Source: Breoghania sp.
Lineage (GTDB): Bacteria > Pseudomonadota > Alphaproteobacteria > Rhizobiales > Stappiaceae
Assembly (NCBI RefSeq): GCF_963674635.1
Contig: NZ_OY771475.1
Coordinates: 806,001-870,000, forward strand
DNA length: 64,000 bases
Direction of reading: 5' to 3'
Position 1 is the first letter of the stretch; each line of letters opens with the position of its first letter. The notes beneath the pieces are model-generated. The model was not told the origin of the DNA and searched no databases. It worked only from the letters and a program-made list of their open reading frames with translations. Position numbers and translations under genes: made by a program. Positions 8,506-17,261 of this stretch are shown here, piece by piece.

Positions 8506-9135
8506 TCAGATCTTTCGCGCGACGATATAGGGGCGGGGCTCGTTGCCCTTGGCGGCGTGGCTTTCGCTCTTGATGATGCGGAAGCCTGCCTGCGCGATGG
8601 TGTCACCCAACTCCGCGCCGCGCAGAACACAGACATGGGGCGCCTTGCCGATCGCCTGCATGACGGGAATGGCCAGCCGGATGGACACGTTCATGTCGCC
8701 CACGCAGGGCGTCTTGGAGATGAACACCCCGTCATCCTTCAACAGCGCGTGGATCCGGCGCAAGGTGCCGGGCAGGTCGCGTACGAGATGCAGGAAGTTG
8801 AAGCCGAGGACCGCGTCGAAACCGGTTTCACCGACCGTTTCCGCGGTCCCGCTCTCGAAGGTCAGGCCCGGGATCGGCTGCTCGGCCTGCTTTGACCTGG
8901 CGATGGAGATCATCGCGGGTGAGACATCCGTTGCCAGATAGCTTTTCACGTCACCCGCAAGACGAAGCGCGGTGCTGCCCGTTCCGCAGCCCAGCTCCAG
9001 AACGCGGCTTTGTGGGGTGAGGTATTTTCGCGTGCAATCGAGCGTACGCTCATAGCCGGCGGGATCGGAGATCGCGTGCTTGGCATATTTGCCGGATAAC
9101 TTATCCCAGAAGCGGGCATCGCTCTCTATGCTCAT
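8506..9135 (-). CDS. Class I SAM-dependent methyltransferase
   Basis: A 209-residue Rossmann methyltransferase with motif I VLELGCGTGS, an acidic motif II ATDVSPAM and motif IV DAVLGFNFLHL. It resembles UbiE/small-molecule methyltransferases. It is convergent with the TRAP operon and upstream of nothing obviously related. The substrate is unknown. Confidence 0.85.
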   Translation of the reverse strand: MSIESDARFWDKLSGKYAKHAISDPAGYERTLDCTRKYLTPQSRVLELGCGTGSTALRLAGDVKSYLATDVSPAMISIARSKQAEQPIPGLTFESGTAETVGETGFDAVLGFNFLHLVRDLPGTLRRIHALLKDDGVFISKTPCVGDMNVSIRLAIPVMQAIGKAPHVCVLRGAELGDTIAQAGFRIIKSESHAAKGNEPRPYIVARKI

Positions 9136-9189
9136 CTGCGAGGCGCTCTCTCTTCTTGCAGCCTTACCGGCGGTGCGTCGCGCGGCATG

Positions 9190-9885
9190 TCAATTGTAGA
9201 GCTTGTATCGGTGTTCGCGATCCTTGCGGGAACTGTTGCGCGCCACCATGACGGCGGGTTCGGGAAACCGGAACTGATTGATGGTGTCCAGCGCGGTCAG
9301 CCATTTGCCGTTCATCGGATAGCGATAGTCGCGCGTGGAGAGCGTACACCAGTCGGTGTTGCCGATCACCGGCTCGCCATAACCGATCCAGTATCCCGCT
9401 TTCACGAGGGAATAGGCGGTATAGCCCGCGGTCATCAGCGCATTTCGGTCGCCGGCGCTTCGCATGAGGCCATCGGCTGTGAATTCGAAATGCGTTCCGC
9501 TGCCGTCTTCCGGAACCCAGATCGCCCTGAGCTGCCCCGGACAGAAGCCGCTATAGGCGGCGGGATGCAGGGGTGTCATGATCAGGGTTGTCGTTTTTGT
9601 GTAGGTGAAATCCAAAGGGATGTAGCCCGCGGCCAGAACCCTCAGTTTTGGCTGTGTAACTTGGACTTCCACCCGCCCAACGCTGTCGCTGAAACCGCAG
9701 AAGCTCCCCTGATCCACCGGTCCGCCAGGTCGTATTTCCGTAATAGCGGCACCGTGGACTGGCCTGTGTCCGCGAAGGTCCGCCAGCCGGAAGGTGGCGG
9801 TTTGCGTCGCGTTGGCAAGGAGCTCCTCCGCGTCGTGGGGCTCTTCGCGGTCGTTCTGGCAAGGTGAGGGAGAATCGGGTTCCAT
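9190..9885 (-). CDS. Hypothetical protein, no recognised family
   Basis: A 231-residue open reading frame with an ATG start and normal codon use. No clear signal peptide or membrane segment is visible. It has a central beta-rich part (TLIMTPLHPAAY, FCPGQLRAIWVPEDGSGTHF) and a C-terminal basic tail. Four cysteines in the body (in SFCGF, FCPGQ and DWCTL) plus one near the N-terminus could form disulfides. I do not recognise a family. It is divergent from the PqqD/kinase cassette. Confidence 0.6.
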   Translation of the reverse strand: MEPDSPSPCQNDREEPHDAEELLANATQTATFRLADLRGHRPVHGAAITEIRPGGPVDQGSFCGFSDSVGRVEVQVTQPKLRVLAAGYIPLDFTYTKTTTLIMTPLHPAAYSGFCPGQLRAIWVPEDGSGTHFEFTADGLMRSAGDRNALMTAGYTAYSLVKAGYWIGYGEPVIGNTDWCTLSTRDYRYPMNGKWLTALDTINQFRFPEPAVMVARNSSRKDREHRYKLYN

Positions 9886-10163
9886 TCGCCAATGTTACCT
9901 TTGGGCAGGTGATTCCAAAATCAGACTATTGTGCTGATGGGAGGGGGGTACGCAGACCGTCGTGGCAGGGCGTACCGGTTCGTCACTGACAGGAACATGT
10001 TCAGCTGAAGCGCGGAAATCCCGCGGTCTGCCCCAGAAGGAGGGGGCGCTTGTATCGCCAACACGCAGGTGTTATCCGGCACAAAGGGAATGCTGCGTTG
10101 CGTCAAGTGCAGCGTTCCACTACGGTTCCTGAATATGTAGAATATACGAATGAAAATCATGTC

Positions 10164-10580
10164 ATGAGCAGTTATGAAAAGTTCGCGCTGAGCGGGCCCG
10201 ATATCGTGTGCGAGGAATTTGACGGCGAGCTCGTCGTTCTGGATCTCAAGACCGGCTGTTATTTCAGCTTTAATCGCAGTGCGAGCGCCATCTGGGGCTT
10301 GCTGACGGCGGGTTTCGCGCCGCAGGCGATCGAAGAGGCATGGGGGCGGTCCGTGGGCCCGCTGGTCGAGAGCCTCGTCGGGCACAATCTGCTGGTTGCG
10401 GTGCCCGAGGACGGAGAGCCCCGTCTGGAGCCGGATATGCTGGCAACGCTTCAAGCGGCGGCGGACGCGCCTGCAATCGAGGCGTTCGATGATCTTGCCG
10501 ATCTCATCCGGGCAGATCCCGTCCACGATGTCGATAAGTCCGCAGGGTGGCCTCATCAGACCGCCGCAGTGTCGTTCTGA
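10164..10580 (+). CDS. PqqD-family protein (HPr-rel-A-type)
   Basis: A 138-residue protein whose first about 90 residues match the PqqD-like fold: ELVVLDLKTGCYFSFNRSAS then AIWGLLTAG and an EEAWG helix. PqqD relatives bind peptide leaders of modified peptides, or serve as partners in HprK-related cassettes. The ATG at 10164 is preferred over an upstream in-frame start with no family similarity. Its 3' end overlaps the kinase gene by 34 nt. What it binds here is unknown. Confidence 0.82.
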   Translation: MSSYEKFALSGPDIVCEEFDGELVVLDLKTGCYFSFNRSASAIWGLLTAGFAPQAIEEAWGRSVGPLVESLVGHNLLVAVPEDGEPRLEPDMLATLQAAADAPAIEAFDDLADLIRADPVHDVDKSAGWPHQTAAVSF

Positions 10581-11638
10581 GCCCGGTTCGTGACGTCGCC
10601 CGCAAGGACCTGGCGGTCTTTGCTCGGGATGCGCTGGCCTTTGCGCGCTCCCTTGGCGAGGGGCGGCTGACCCGTCGTCGTCTGCGGTTGCATGGCCTCG
10701 ATCTCGATCTCACCGTCTCCGATCCCGCCTATGCGCAGGCCTGCGAACGGGTCTATGCCATAGATCCGATGGCAGAGACGCCGCAAGCCGGCTTGCGGCT
10801 AACGGTGCTCGACGGCCAGACCGTGCCCGATATGCCGCGCTGCATCTGGACGGATGATGTGATCGGGGGCGGCCCGATCCGCGACGCGCTGGAGGCGGAC
10901 AATCTTCTCGGGCTGCACGATCGCGAGCTTGATCTGTGGCAGTTCTATGATCCGGAAACGGGGGAGGGTGTGCAACTGATGCCCACACCCGAGACGCCCC
11001 CGCCCTGGGAAGCTTCGGTTCCGCTGCGCCTCTTTCTCCACTGGGCGATGCACGGCATCGGACGACCGCTCGTTCATGCGGGAACCGTCGGTCTGGATGG
11101 CGACTGTGTCTTTCTCGCCGGGGCTGGAGGGGCTGGAAAGTCCGGCACCACGCTTTGCGGCATTCTGGACGGTCTTGAGAGTGTCGGGGACGATTACGTG
11201 CTCGCCGAACTCTGTGCCGATGGCGTGATCGCCCGCCCGCTTGTCAAGATCATGAAGCAGGATCGCGATGGATTGCGCCGGTTGGGCGTGGATCCGGCGG
11301 ATCCTTGCCTTCAGGGGCCGAACTGGCAGGGCAAGCTGGAATTCGAGTTTGAGCGGCTTTGCCCCGGATCCGGCGCGCAGGCCTTGAAAGGGCAGGCAAT
11401 CCTGTTGCCGTCGGTGACGGGAGGAGAGGCGACCCGCGCGCGGCGTGCCTCCGCCAAGGAGGCGATGATGGCGCTGGCGCCCAGCAGCTTCGCGCAGCTT
11501 TTCGGCGCCTGGCGGGCGGATCTGAGCTTTCTTGCTGAATTTTGCCGCCGTCTGCCAGCATGGCGGGTCGAGCTCGGCTCCGATCCTGCGGAAGTTGCCG
11601 GTTTCCTGCGCGAGTTTCTGGGCAGGAGCGCCCCATGA
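10547..11638 (+). CDS. HprK-related kinase (HprK-related kinase A type)
   Basis: A 363-residue protein with a P-loop GAGGAGKS (192-199) preceded by HAGTVGLDGDCVFLA and followed by SVGDDYVL, the layout of the HPr kinase/phosphorylase domain. The N-terminal half is unlike true HprK. The GTG start lies inside the PqqD-like gene. Genes of this type are known by family naming (HPr-rel-A system) alongside a PqqD-like protein and a nucleotidyltransferase, as here. The phosphorylation target is not known, and no HPr gene is present. Confidence 0.85.
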   Translation: MASSDRRSVVLSPVRDVARKDLAVFARDALAFARSLGEGRLTRRRLRLHGLDLDLTVSDPAYAQACERVYAIDPMAETPQAGLRLTVLDGQTVPDMPRCIWTDDVIGGGPIRDALEADNLLGLHDRELDLWQFYDPETGEGVQLMPTPETPPPWEASVPLRLFLHWAMHGIGRPLVHAGTVGLDGDCVFLAGAGGAGKSGTTLCGILDGLESVGDDYVLAELCADGVIARPLVKIMKQDRDGLRRLGVDPADPCLQGPNWQGKLEFEFERLCPGSGAQALKGQAILLPSVTGGEATRARRASAKEAMMALAPSSFAQLFGAWRADLSFLAEFCRRLPAWRVELGSDPAEVAGFLREFLGRSAP

Positions 11639-12423
11639 AACTGTCGGTTCTCATGCCTGCCTGGAATGCCGAACGAACGGTCGCTTCGGCGCTGCGTTCG
11701 CTTTTGCGGCAGCGCGATGCGGTGGAAATGGAGATCCTTGTGGCCGATGACGGATCGAGCGACCGCACGGTGCAGATTGTCCGCGATTTGGCGCGTGAGG
11801 CTCCGGAGATCCGCCTGATCGAACGCCCCCATGAAGGCATTTCCGCCACGCGAAACGCCTGCCTTTCCGCCATGGCTGTCGACACGGATTTCGTCGCCTT
11901 TCTCGATGCGGATGATCTCTCGCCAGCCGGGCGGTTCAAGCGCGATCTCGCCAAGTTCGAAGCGCGGCCCGCGCTTGAGATGCTCTATTGCGCGACGCGG
12001 TTTTTCGAAATCGAGGACGGCGAGGCACTTGCGCCTTCGCCGGATGGACGCATCCTTGACGGACGCCCGATCCAGCTTGGGGCCGGGCTTTTTCGTTCGG
12101 GGGTGATCCGCAGGGCCGGGATGTTCGATGAGACGCTCAGCCAGTCGGAGGATACCGAGTTCCTGCTCAGAATTTTCGAGCACGATATTGTCCATGCCGT
12201 CGATCACGATATCGGTGTCTATTACCGGCGCAACCATGGCAGCGTGACCGATGATGTTGAGCAGGCACGTCGCGAAATCACGCGGGCGATGCTGCGCGCT
12301 GCCAATCGCCGTCGCAAGATCGGCGGAGCCCCCTTGCCGAAAGGCTTTCTGACCGACACGCATGTCGCGGAACTGGAACGCTGGAAGAATGCCCCCCTAC
12401 ACAGCCCTCATCCCGACGTTTAA
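11635..12423 (+). CDS. Family 2 glycosyltransferase
   Basis: A 262-residue GT-A fold enzyme: SVLMPAWNAERTV at the N-terminus, EILVADDGSSDRTV for nucleotide-sugar binding, and FLDADD as the metal-binding DXD-type motif. QSEDTEFLLRIF is the probable base region. The start ATG overlaps the kinase stop. No membrane segment is seen, so it is cytoplasmic or peripheral. The sugar donor is unknown. It overlaps the next glycosyltransferase gene by 35 nt. Confidence 0.88.
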   Translation: MKLSVLMPAWNAERTVASALRSLLRQRDAVEMEILVADDGSSDRTVQIVRDLAREAPEIRLIERPHEGISATRNACLSAMAVDTDFVAFLDADDLSPAGRFKRDLAKFEARPALEMLYCATRFFEIEDGEALAPSPDGRILDGRPIQLGAGLFRSGVIRRAGMFDETLSQSEDTEFLLRIFEHDIVHAVDHDIGVYYRRNHGSVTDDVEQARREITRAMLRAANRRRKIGGAPLPKGFLTDTHVAELERWKNAPLHSPHPDV

Positions 12424-13066
12424 CGGCGCGGACTTCATCGCGGAGGCGATCGCCTCGATCCGGGCGCAAAGCAGGCCCCCGGTCGAGATTATCGTCGTCG
12501 ATGACGGGTCGACGGACGCGACGGTGGACGTCGTTCGGAAGCTCGGCGCGGATATCATCCTTGTCTGTCAGGAAAACCGGGGTGTCGGGTCTGCGACCTC
12601 CGCCGGGTTCGCACGGGCTTCGGCACCTGTCGTGGCCACGCTCGATTGCGATGATCTGTGGGCGGCCGACAAGATGGAGATCCAGCTTTCCCGCCTTGCG
12701 GCTGAGCCTTCATTGGCGGGCGTCTTTTCCCACTGTCGGACCTTTCGGCACGGCACGCCATTGATGGCGCAATCGCCGGGCAAGCCGTCGGCTGGCTGGC
12801 TTCGCTCCACGATGGTCATGATGCGTGACGTCTTTGATGCGGTCGGGCCGATGGTGGATCCGCCAGGTGGATGCGGGGATCTGATCGACTGGCTCGCCCG
12901 TGTTCGCGAAGGCGGGCACCGGCTTGCCATGCTGGAGGAGCCGCTGGCGCTGCGCCGTATCCGGCCCGGCAGCCTGAGCCATCAACAGACGCCGGAGCGC
13001 GACGGCGGCTATCTGCATGCCGCACGTCTTGCGATCTTGCGCCGACGTCAGCAGCAGGGCGGATAA
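12389..13066 (+). CDS. Family 2 glycosyltransferase
   Basis: A 225-residue GT2 enzyme with TALIPTFNGADFI, EIIVVDDGSTDATV and ATLDCDD (DXD-like). It resembles the preceding gene only in the family core, so this is a pair rather than a recent tandem duplication. The start at 12389 (MPPYTALIPTF) is preferred over the upstream in-frame ATG at 12362. It overlaps the nucleotidyltransferase gene by one base (TAATG). Confidence 0.87.
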   Translation: MPPYTALIPTFNGADFIAEAIASIRAQSRPPVEIIVVDDGSTDATVDVVRKLGADIILVCQENRGVGSATSAGFARASAPVVATLDCDDLWAADKMEIQLSRLAAEPSLAGVFSHCRTFRHGTPLMAQSPGKPSAGWLRSTMVMMRDVFDAVGPMVDPPGGCGDLIDWLARVREGGHRLAMLEEPLALRRIRPGSLSHQQTPERDGGYLHAARLAILRRRQQQGG

Positions 13067-14517
13067 TGGCGCGCCGGTTTCCCTCAATCGAATGGGCCTG
13101 GCCGCAAGGGCCAAAGGAATTGCTGATCATTGCCGCCGCCTGTCCGCATGAGGCGCGCGCGGCGGATTCCTTGCGGGCGTGGCTCGACCAGACCGATTTT
13201 GACGATGTCACCTTCGCCGAGCAGCGTCTGCTCGTGCGCATCGCGATGCGGTTTCCGCCCTCCAGGCTGGAAATCCCGGAACGCGGTCGGATTGACGGGA
13301 TCGCGCGGATGCTCTGGAGCAAATCCCGTATCGCCTTGAAGGCCGCCGAGCCCGTGCTTCAGGCTTTGACTGCGGCACAGGTGAAGGTGCTCGTCATCAA
13401 GGGGGCGTCTTTTTGCGCGCTTGATATGGCAAACCTGAAAGGGCGCGTCGCGCATGACGTGGATGTCGTCATTCAGCCGGAGACCATTCCGGCGGTGCTC
13501 GATGTGCTGGATGGGGATGGATGGCGCGCCGATCATGGGGCCTCGATGTTGTATCTGAGGTCCCTTGGGGCTGGCTTCCACGGGATCAATTTCGTCAAGG
13601 CGCCGAATGGCGATATCGATATCCATAGCCGGGTCTATCGCACCGTTGCCCGAGACAATTCCGCCGAGACCGGGATCTGGGCTCGCGCCGTTGAACATGA
13701 CTTTCTGGGCGCGCGGGTCATGGTGCCGTGCCCGACGGACCGCTTCACGATCGCTCTGGCGCATGGAACGATGGACAGTCTCCACCATGCGGACTGGATC
13801 GTCGATTGTGCCGGGATGATCGAGGCGGGCGAGGTCGACTGGTCTCTCTTTCTGGAAAACGTCGACAGACTGAAGATCGGGCCGCATGTCCATATCGCGC
13901 TTGCCTACATGGCCAACCGGCTCGGCCTGGGTGTGCCGGAAACTGTTTTGCAGACATTGCGTCCCAGGGGCTTGCTGCCGAGCCTTGAAACGCTGGAAGC
14001 TCTGTTTCTCTTTCGCGCACGCGATGGCCATTCGCGCGTGAGCGGACTGGCCCGACGCTTTTTCCGGCTGCGGCATCTGCGCCGCATACGCGCAATCGAT
14101 GCCTGCGTGCATGCAGGCGGGCGCGTGCGCACGGGCAAGATGCGGCGCAGCAGGCGCTTTCCCGAGACCACGGGCGCTCCGGCTCCAGCACTGATCCAGC
14201 CTATCGCCTTGCGCGCGGGAACGTCCCGTTTCCGACTGATCGTCGATTTCGGAGAGGCGGTCGTGCCGCGCAGGCACTATCTGGAGATCAACACCTCCTC
14301 ACGCCATCTCATGCGGGTGAAGTTTCGCGATTTTCGCGGGCGTGGCCGCGCACTCGCGTCGACTGAGATCGCGCTTCCGCCCGATGTCGATCCGCGCGAT
14401 CTCTGGGTCTCTTCGCGGCCCGCAGGTCCGTTGCCCGTTCGGCCATCCGAGGAACAGGTGCAGACACTGGGAGCCCGGCCTGTTCGGATCGTCGCCCTTC
14501 CTTTGCAATGTGACTGA
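13066..14517 (+). CDS. Nucleotidyltransferase family protein (NTP_transf_5 type)
   Basis: A 483-residue protein. The centre has the NTP_transf_5 signature VLVIKGASFCALDM followed by GRVAHDVDVVIQ, where the Asp pair would bind metal. A C-terminal arginine-rich segment and a beta domain follow. Together with the PqqD-like protein and HprK-like kinase it makes the expected three-gene core of the HPr-rel-A type. The NMP-transfer acceptor is unknown. Confidence 0.82.
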   Translation: MARRFPSIEWAWPQGPKELLIIAAACPHEARAADSLRAWLDQTDFDDVTFAEQRLLVRIAMRFPPSRLEIPERGRIDGIARMLWSKSRIALKAAEPVLQALTAAQVKVLVIKGASFCALDMANLKGRVAHDVDVVIQPETIPAVLDVLDGDGWRADHGASMLYLRSLGAGFHGINFVKAPNGDIDIHSRVYRTVARDNSAETGIWARAVEHDFLGARVMVPCPTDRFTIALAHGTMDSLHHADWIVDCAGMIEAGEVDWSLFLENVDRLKIGPHVHIALAYMANRLGLGVPETVLQTLRPRGLLPSLETLEALFLFRARDGHSRVSGLARRFFRLRHLRRIRAIDACVHAGGRVRTGKMRRSRRFPETTGAPAPALIQPIALRAGTSRFRLIVDFGEAVVPRRHYLEINTSSRHLMRVKFRDFRGRGRALASTEIALPPDVDPRDLWVSSRPAGPLPVRPSEEQVQTLGARPVRIVALPLQCD

Positions 14518-14672
14518 GCGATCCGGCAATCATAGTCCTCTCCGCCCTCATGATCTGCGTCACCATCATCAGGAAGGTTCTGGCGCAGGTCTTCGGACTG
14601 CACAGGACCGCGAAGGGGCGATAACCGAAGCGGTCGGTCGGGCGCCGCAAGCGGGCAGGTGAGGGACAAGGC

Positions 14673-15914
14673 TCAGAACCGGTCGGGGGCGTAGGGGGCC
14701 AGATCCATGTTCGGCGTCCTGCCGGCGGCCAGATCCGCGACGAGGCGGCCGAGTTTCGGGCCGATTGTCAGGCCGACATGCTGGCCGCCATAGGCGTGCA
14801 GAACATTGGGCGCGCTGCTGGCTTCGCCAAGGATCGGAAGGCTGTCCGGTGTCGTCGGGCGACGGCCCATCCAGCTTTCCGTTTCCACCAGGTCCAATGC
14901 GGGATAAAGCCGCGCAAAAGCCTTTCGGAGCAGAGCCACTGGTTCGTCTCGCGCCGGATCGTCGATACCGGCAAACTCCACCATGCCAGCCCCGCGCAAT
15001 TCGTTTTCCATGGGCGTCACGACGATTTTCGCGTCCGTGACCATATAGGGGTGCGGCGCGGTGAAGGCAGGGTTCCTTATGGCCAGATGATAGCCGCGCT
15101 CTGCCGTCAGTCTGACCTTCACGCCGAGCTTTTTCGCCAGAGGTCCGGACCAGACACCGGCGGTCAGGGCAATCTTGTCGGCGCTGAGACTTTGGCCGCC
15201 ATCAAGTATGAGCGAAGGCGTGGCGCCCGGCGTCAGGTCGACCACCTTGCCTTTGACGAAGCTCCCGCCTTGCGCACGATAATGGGCGAAGAGGGCGGCG
15301 ACATAATCGCCGGGAGAGGTCAGCCAGTTATAGTCGTCAAGGACGGTCGCGAAGGAATAGGCGGGGCCGAGGTTCGGATCCCTTTCCCGCAGCTCGTTCC
15401 GATCGATGGATCGCGGCTCGATACCGAATTTCCGGCGGGTCTCCATGCTCAGGCGGTCGGACAGATACTCTTCCTCGCGACGATAGAGGGTCACGCATTC
15501 GCCGCGCTGGATATGGCGTTCCGCGCCGGTGCCTCTGGCGAGCGCCATGTGCTGGTCGTTGCAATCATAGGTGACCTGAGCCAGGCCCTCGGTGATCGGG
15601 ACCCATCTGTCCCGGGCGAGATTGCGGAAAAAGGGGATGAGCCAGGGAAGCAGGCGGGGCAGATAGGACCAGCGCATGTAGAGCGGGGAGCCGGGATCAA
15701 GGATCATCGCCGGTGCCTTGCGGACAAGGGACGCGGAGGCGACCGGCATGAAGGAGGCGCGCGCCAACATGCCCGCATTGCCGTAGGAGGTCTGGTCGGG
15801 AGAGCCGGGTTCCACCGGATCGATCAGCGTTGTTTTCCAGCCGTCCCTGCGTAGCCATTCCGCGGTCGCCACGCCGGTGATCCCGGCTCCGACAATGATG
15901 ATGTCCCGTCCCAT
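14673..15914 (-). CDS. FAD-dependent amino-acid oxidoreductase (DadA-like)
   Basis: A 413-residue DAO-fold flavoprotein with DIIIVGAGITGVATAEW at the N-terminus, TSYGNAGMLA after the FAD loop, and the C-terminal GRRPTTPDSLPILGE and AYGGQHVGLTIGPK, all typical of D-amino acid dehydrogenase small subunits. The ATG at 15914 is chosen because the flavin fold begins there; the frame is open further upstream without similarity. It is a single gene between two operons. Its substrate may not be D-alanine. Confidence 0.86.
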   Translation of the reverse strand: MGRDIIIVGAGITGVATAEWLRRDGWKTTLIDPVEPGSPDQTSYGNAGMLARASFMPVASASLVRKAPAMILDPGSPLYMRWSYLPRLLPWLIPFFRNLARDRWVPITEGLAQVTYDCNDQHMALARGTGAERHIQRGECVTLYRREEEYLSDRLSMETRRKFGIEPRSIDRNELRERDPNLGPAYSFATVLDDYNWLTSPGDYVAALFAHYRAQGGSFVKGKVVDLTPGATPSLILDGGQSLSADKIALTAGVWSGPLAKKLGVKVRLTAERGYHLAIRNPAFTAPHPYMVTDAKIVVTPMENELRGAGMVEFAGIDDPARDEPVALLRKAFARLYPALDLVETESWMGRRPTTPDSLPILGEASSAPNVLHAYGGQHVGLTIGPKLGRLVADLAAGRTPNMDLAPYAPDRF

Positions 15915-16068
15915 GCGCACGCTCCCCCCAAGCCTGTTCAAACCCCTGTTTGAGCGGTTCTGGGGCGAATTTAGCGCATCACAGGCACTCGCACTACCGT
16001 ACGGCACATCTGCATTTTTCGGGAGGGAGTTGCGACGCTTGGCGGCCTTGCGACCTGCTGCTCGAGAA

Positions 16069-16090
16069 GCCAGCCCCACAAGGGGCTGGC
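16069..16090. terminator. GC-rich hairpin downstream of tcuB
   Basis: Perfect 9-bp arms (GCCAGCCCC / GGGGCTGGC) with a 4-nt loop lie 53 nt past the tcuB stop. There is no T-run, so intrinsic termination is likely but weak. Confidence 0.5.
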
Positions 16091-16142
16091 GAAAGGGCTC
16101 AGGTCGCCGTCTGCGCGCCTTGGAGCGAAAGGTCCGCCCCGA

Positions 16143-17261
16143 TCAGTGCTTGTCTCGCGCGTAGCGGGCCAATGCAAGGTAGCGGTAGAGCCCGTGGACC
16201 ATTTTGGAATAGGGCAGGAGTAGGAAGAAGGCGAGCACCGTGCCCAGGTGCAGCGCCAGCATCGGGCCCATGACCGGGGTTTCGCCCAAGAAGCGCAACA
16301 AGAGTCCCGTGAGGCCCAGCAGGAAGAGCACCGCGATGAAGGCGCGGTCAAGCCCCGCGCTCTCCGGATCCTTGAGGTCCTCCAGCCGATCCGATTTCGC
16401 CTGCCACAGGCCTGCCGTTCCGATCACAAGCCCAATCCCTCCGGCGATGCCGAGAAGACCCGGGAGGTCCCACCACGGATAGGGGGCCTCGCGCCCCAGC
16501 AGGTAATGGTAGAGCGTCGCGACCGAGGTTGCCGCGAAGCACAGCAGGAAACCGTAGAAGGTGAGGTGGTGCCAGAGCCGGCGTCGGTCCGTCGGTTGGT
16601 CGTCGGCGTTGTAGCAGCCGACGCCGCCGCCATCCAGATAGGTCAGCCGTGCCGCATCATGCGCGGCATGAAGATGGTCGGGAAGCCCGGTTGGCGTTCC
16701 TGCCGCGCGCCAGAAGTTTCGCGCGCCCATGGCGGTGGCGAGCAGCGCCCAAAAGAAAGCGAGGCCGAAAAGAACCACCATCGCCCCGTGCGGCATCAAC
16801 GCGTAGAAGCCCTTGGGCGATGCTCCGGCTGTCAACAACGCGCCGGGCGCGTTCCACATGATCAACCCGATAAACAGCGCGGCTATGGCTGCGACGGTGC
16901 CGAGCCCCAGGGTCAGGCCGCCCCGTGCGATCAGCGCCCCGGCAGCCGCGGGCCAGGCGTGGCGCGCGTAGCTTTCGGTGCGAAGCCGAGCCAGAGCCTG
17001 CGGCACGTTGATGGAGAATTCGTGGGGCGGAGCGAACTGGCAGTCGTGATAGCAGGCACCACAGCTGTGGCAGAGGCTCGCCAGGTGGTCGAGCGTTCCG
17101 GCCGAAAAATCGCGGTGCAGTTCCATTGCCGGAAAGACGGCGCAGAGGCCCTCGCAATAGCGGCAGGAATTGCACACGGTCATCAGCCGCGCGGCCTCGG
17201 TCTGCGCCGGGGTGAAATCCGACGGGGGGACGGTGTCTGTGGGAAGCTGGATGTCCTTCAC
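16143..17261 (-). CDS. tcuB: Tricarballylate utilisation protein B (iron-sulfur membrane protein)
   Basis: A 372-residue protein. Two cysteine clusters (CNSCRYCEGLC and CHSCGACYHDC) fit two [4Fe-4S] centres at the N-terminus. Several membrane helices with histidines follow in the rest. TcuB is known to reoxidise the FADH2 of TcuA and pass electrons to the membrane quinone pool. A GTG start at 17261 overlaps the tcuA stop by 4 nt. No TcuC-type citrate/tricarballylate permease is adjacent. Confidence 0.9.
   Translation of the reverse strand: MKDIQLPTDTVPPSDFTPAQTEAARLMTVCNSCRYCEGLCAVFPAMELHRDFSAGTLDHLASLCHSCGACYHDCQFAPPHEFSINVPQALARLRTESYARHAWPAAAGALIARGGLTLGLGTVAAIAALFIGLIMWNAPGALLTAGASPKGFYALMPHGAMVVLFGLAFFWALLATAMGARNFWRAAGTPTGLPDHLHAAHDAARLTYLDGGGVGCYNADDQPTDRRRLWHHLTFYGFLLCFAATSVATLYHYLLGREAPYPWWDLPGLLGIAGGIGLVIGTAGLWQAKSDRLEDLKDPESAGLDRAFIAVLFLLGLTGLLLRFLGETPVMGPMLALHLGTVLAFFLLLPYSKMVHGLYRYLALARYARDKH

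Noticed and set aside
11635..13066. Tandem duplication of one glycosyltransferase gene
   Set aside because: The two proteins share only GT2 core motifs and differ elsewhere, so they are paralogues of older origin.
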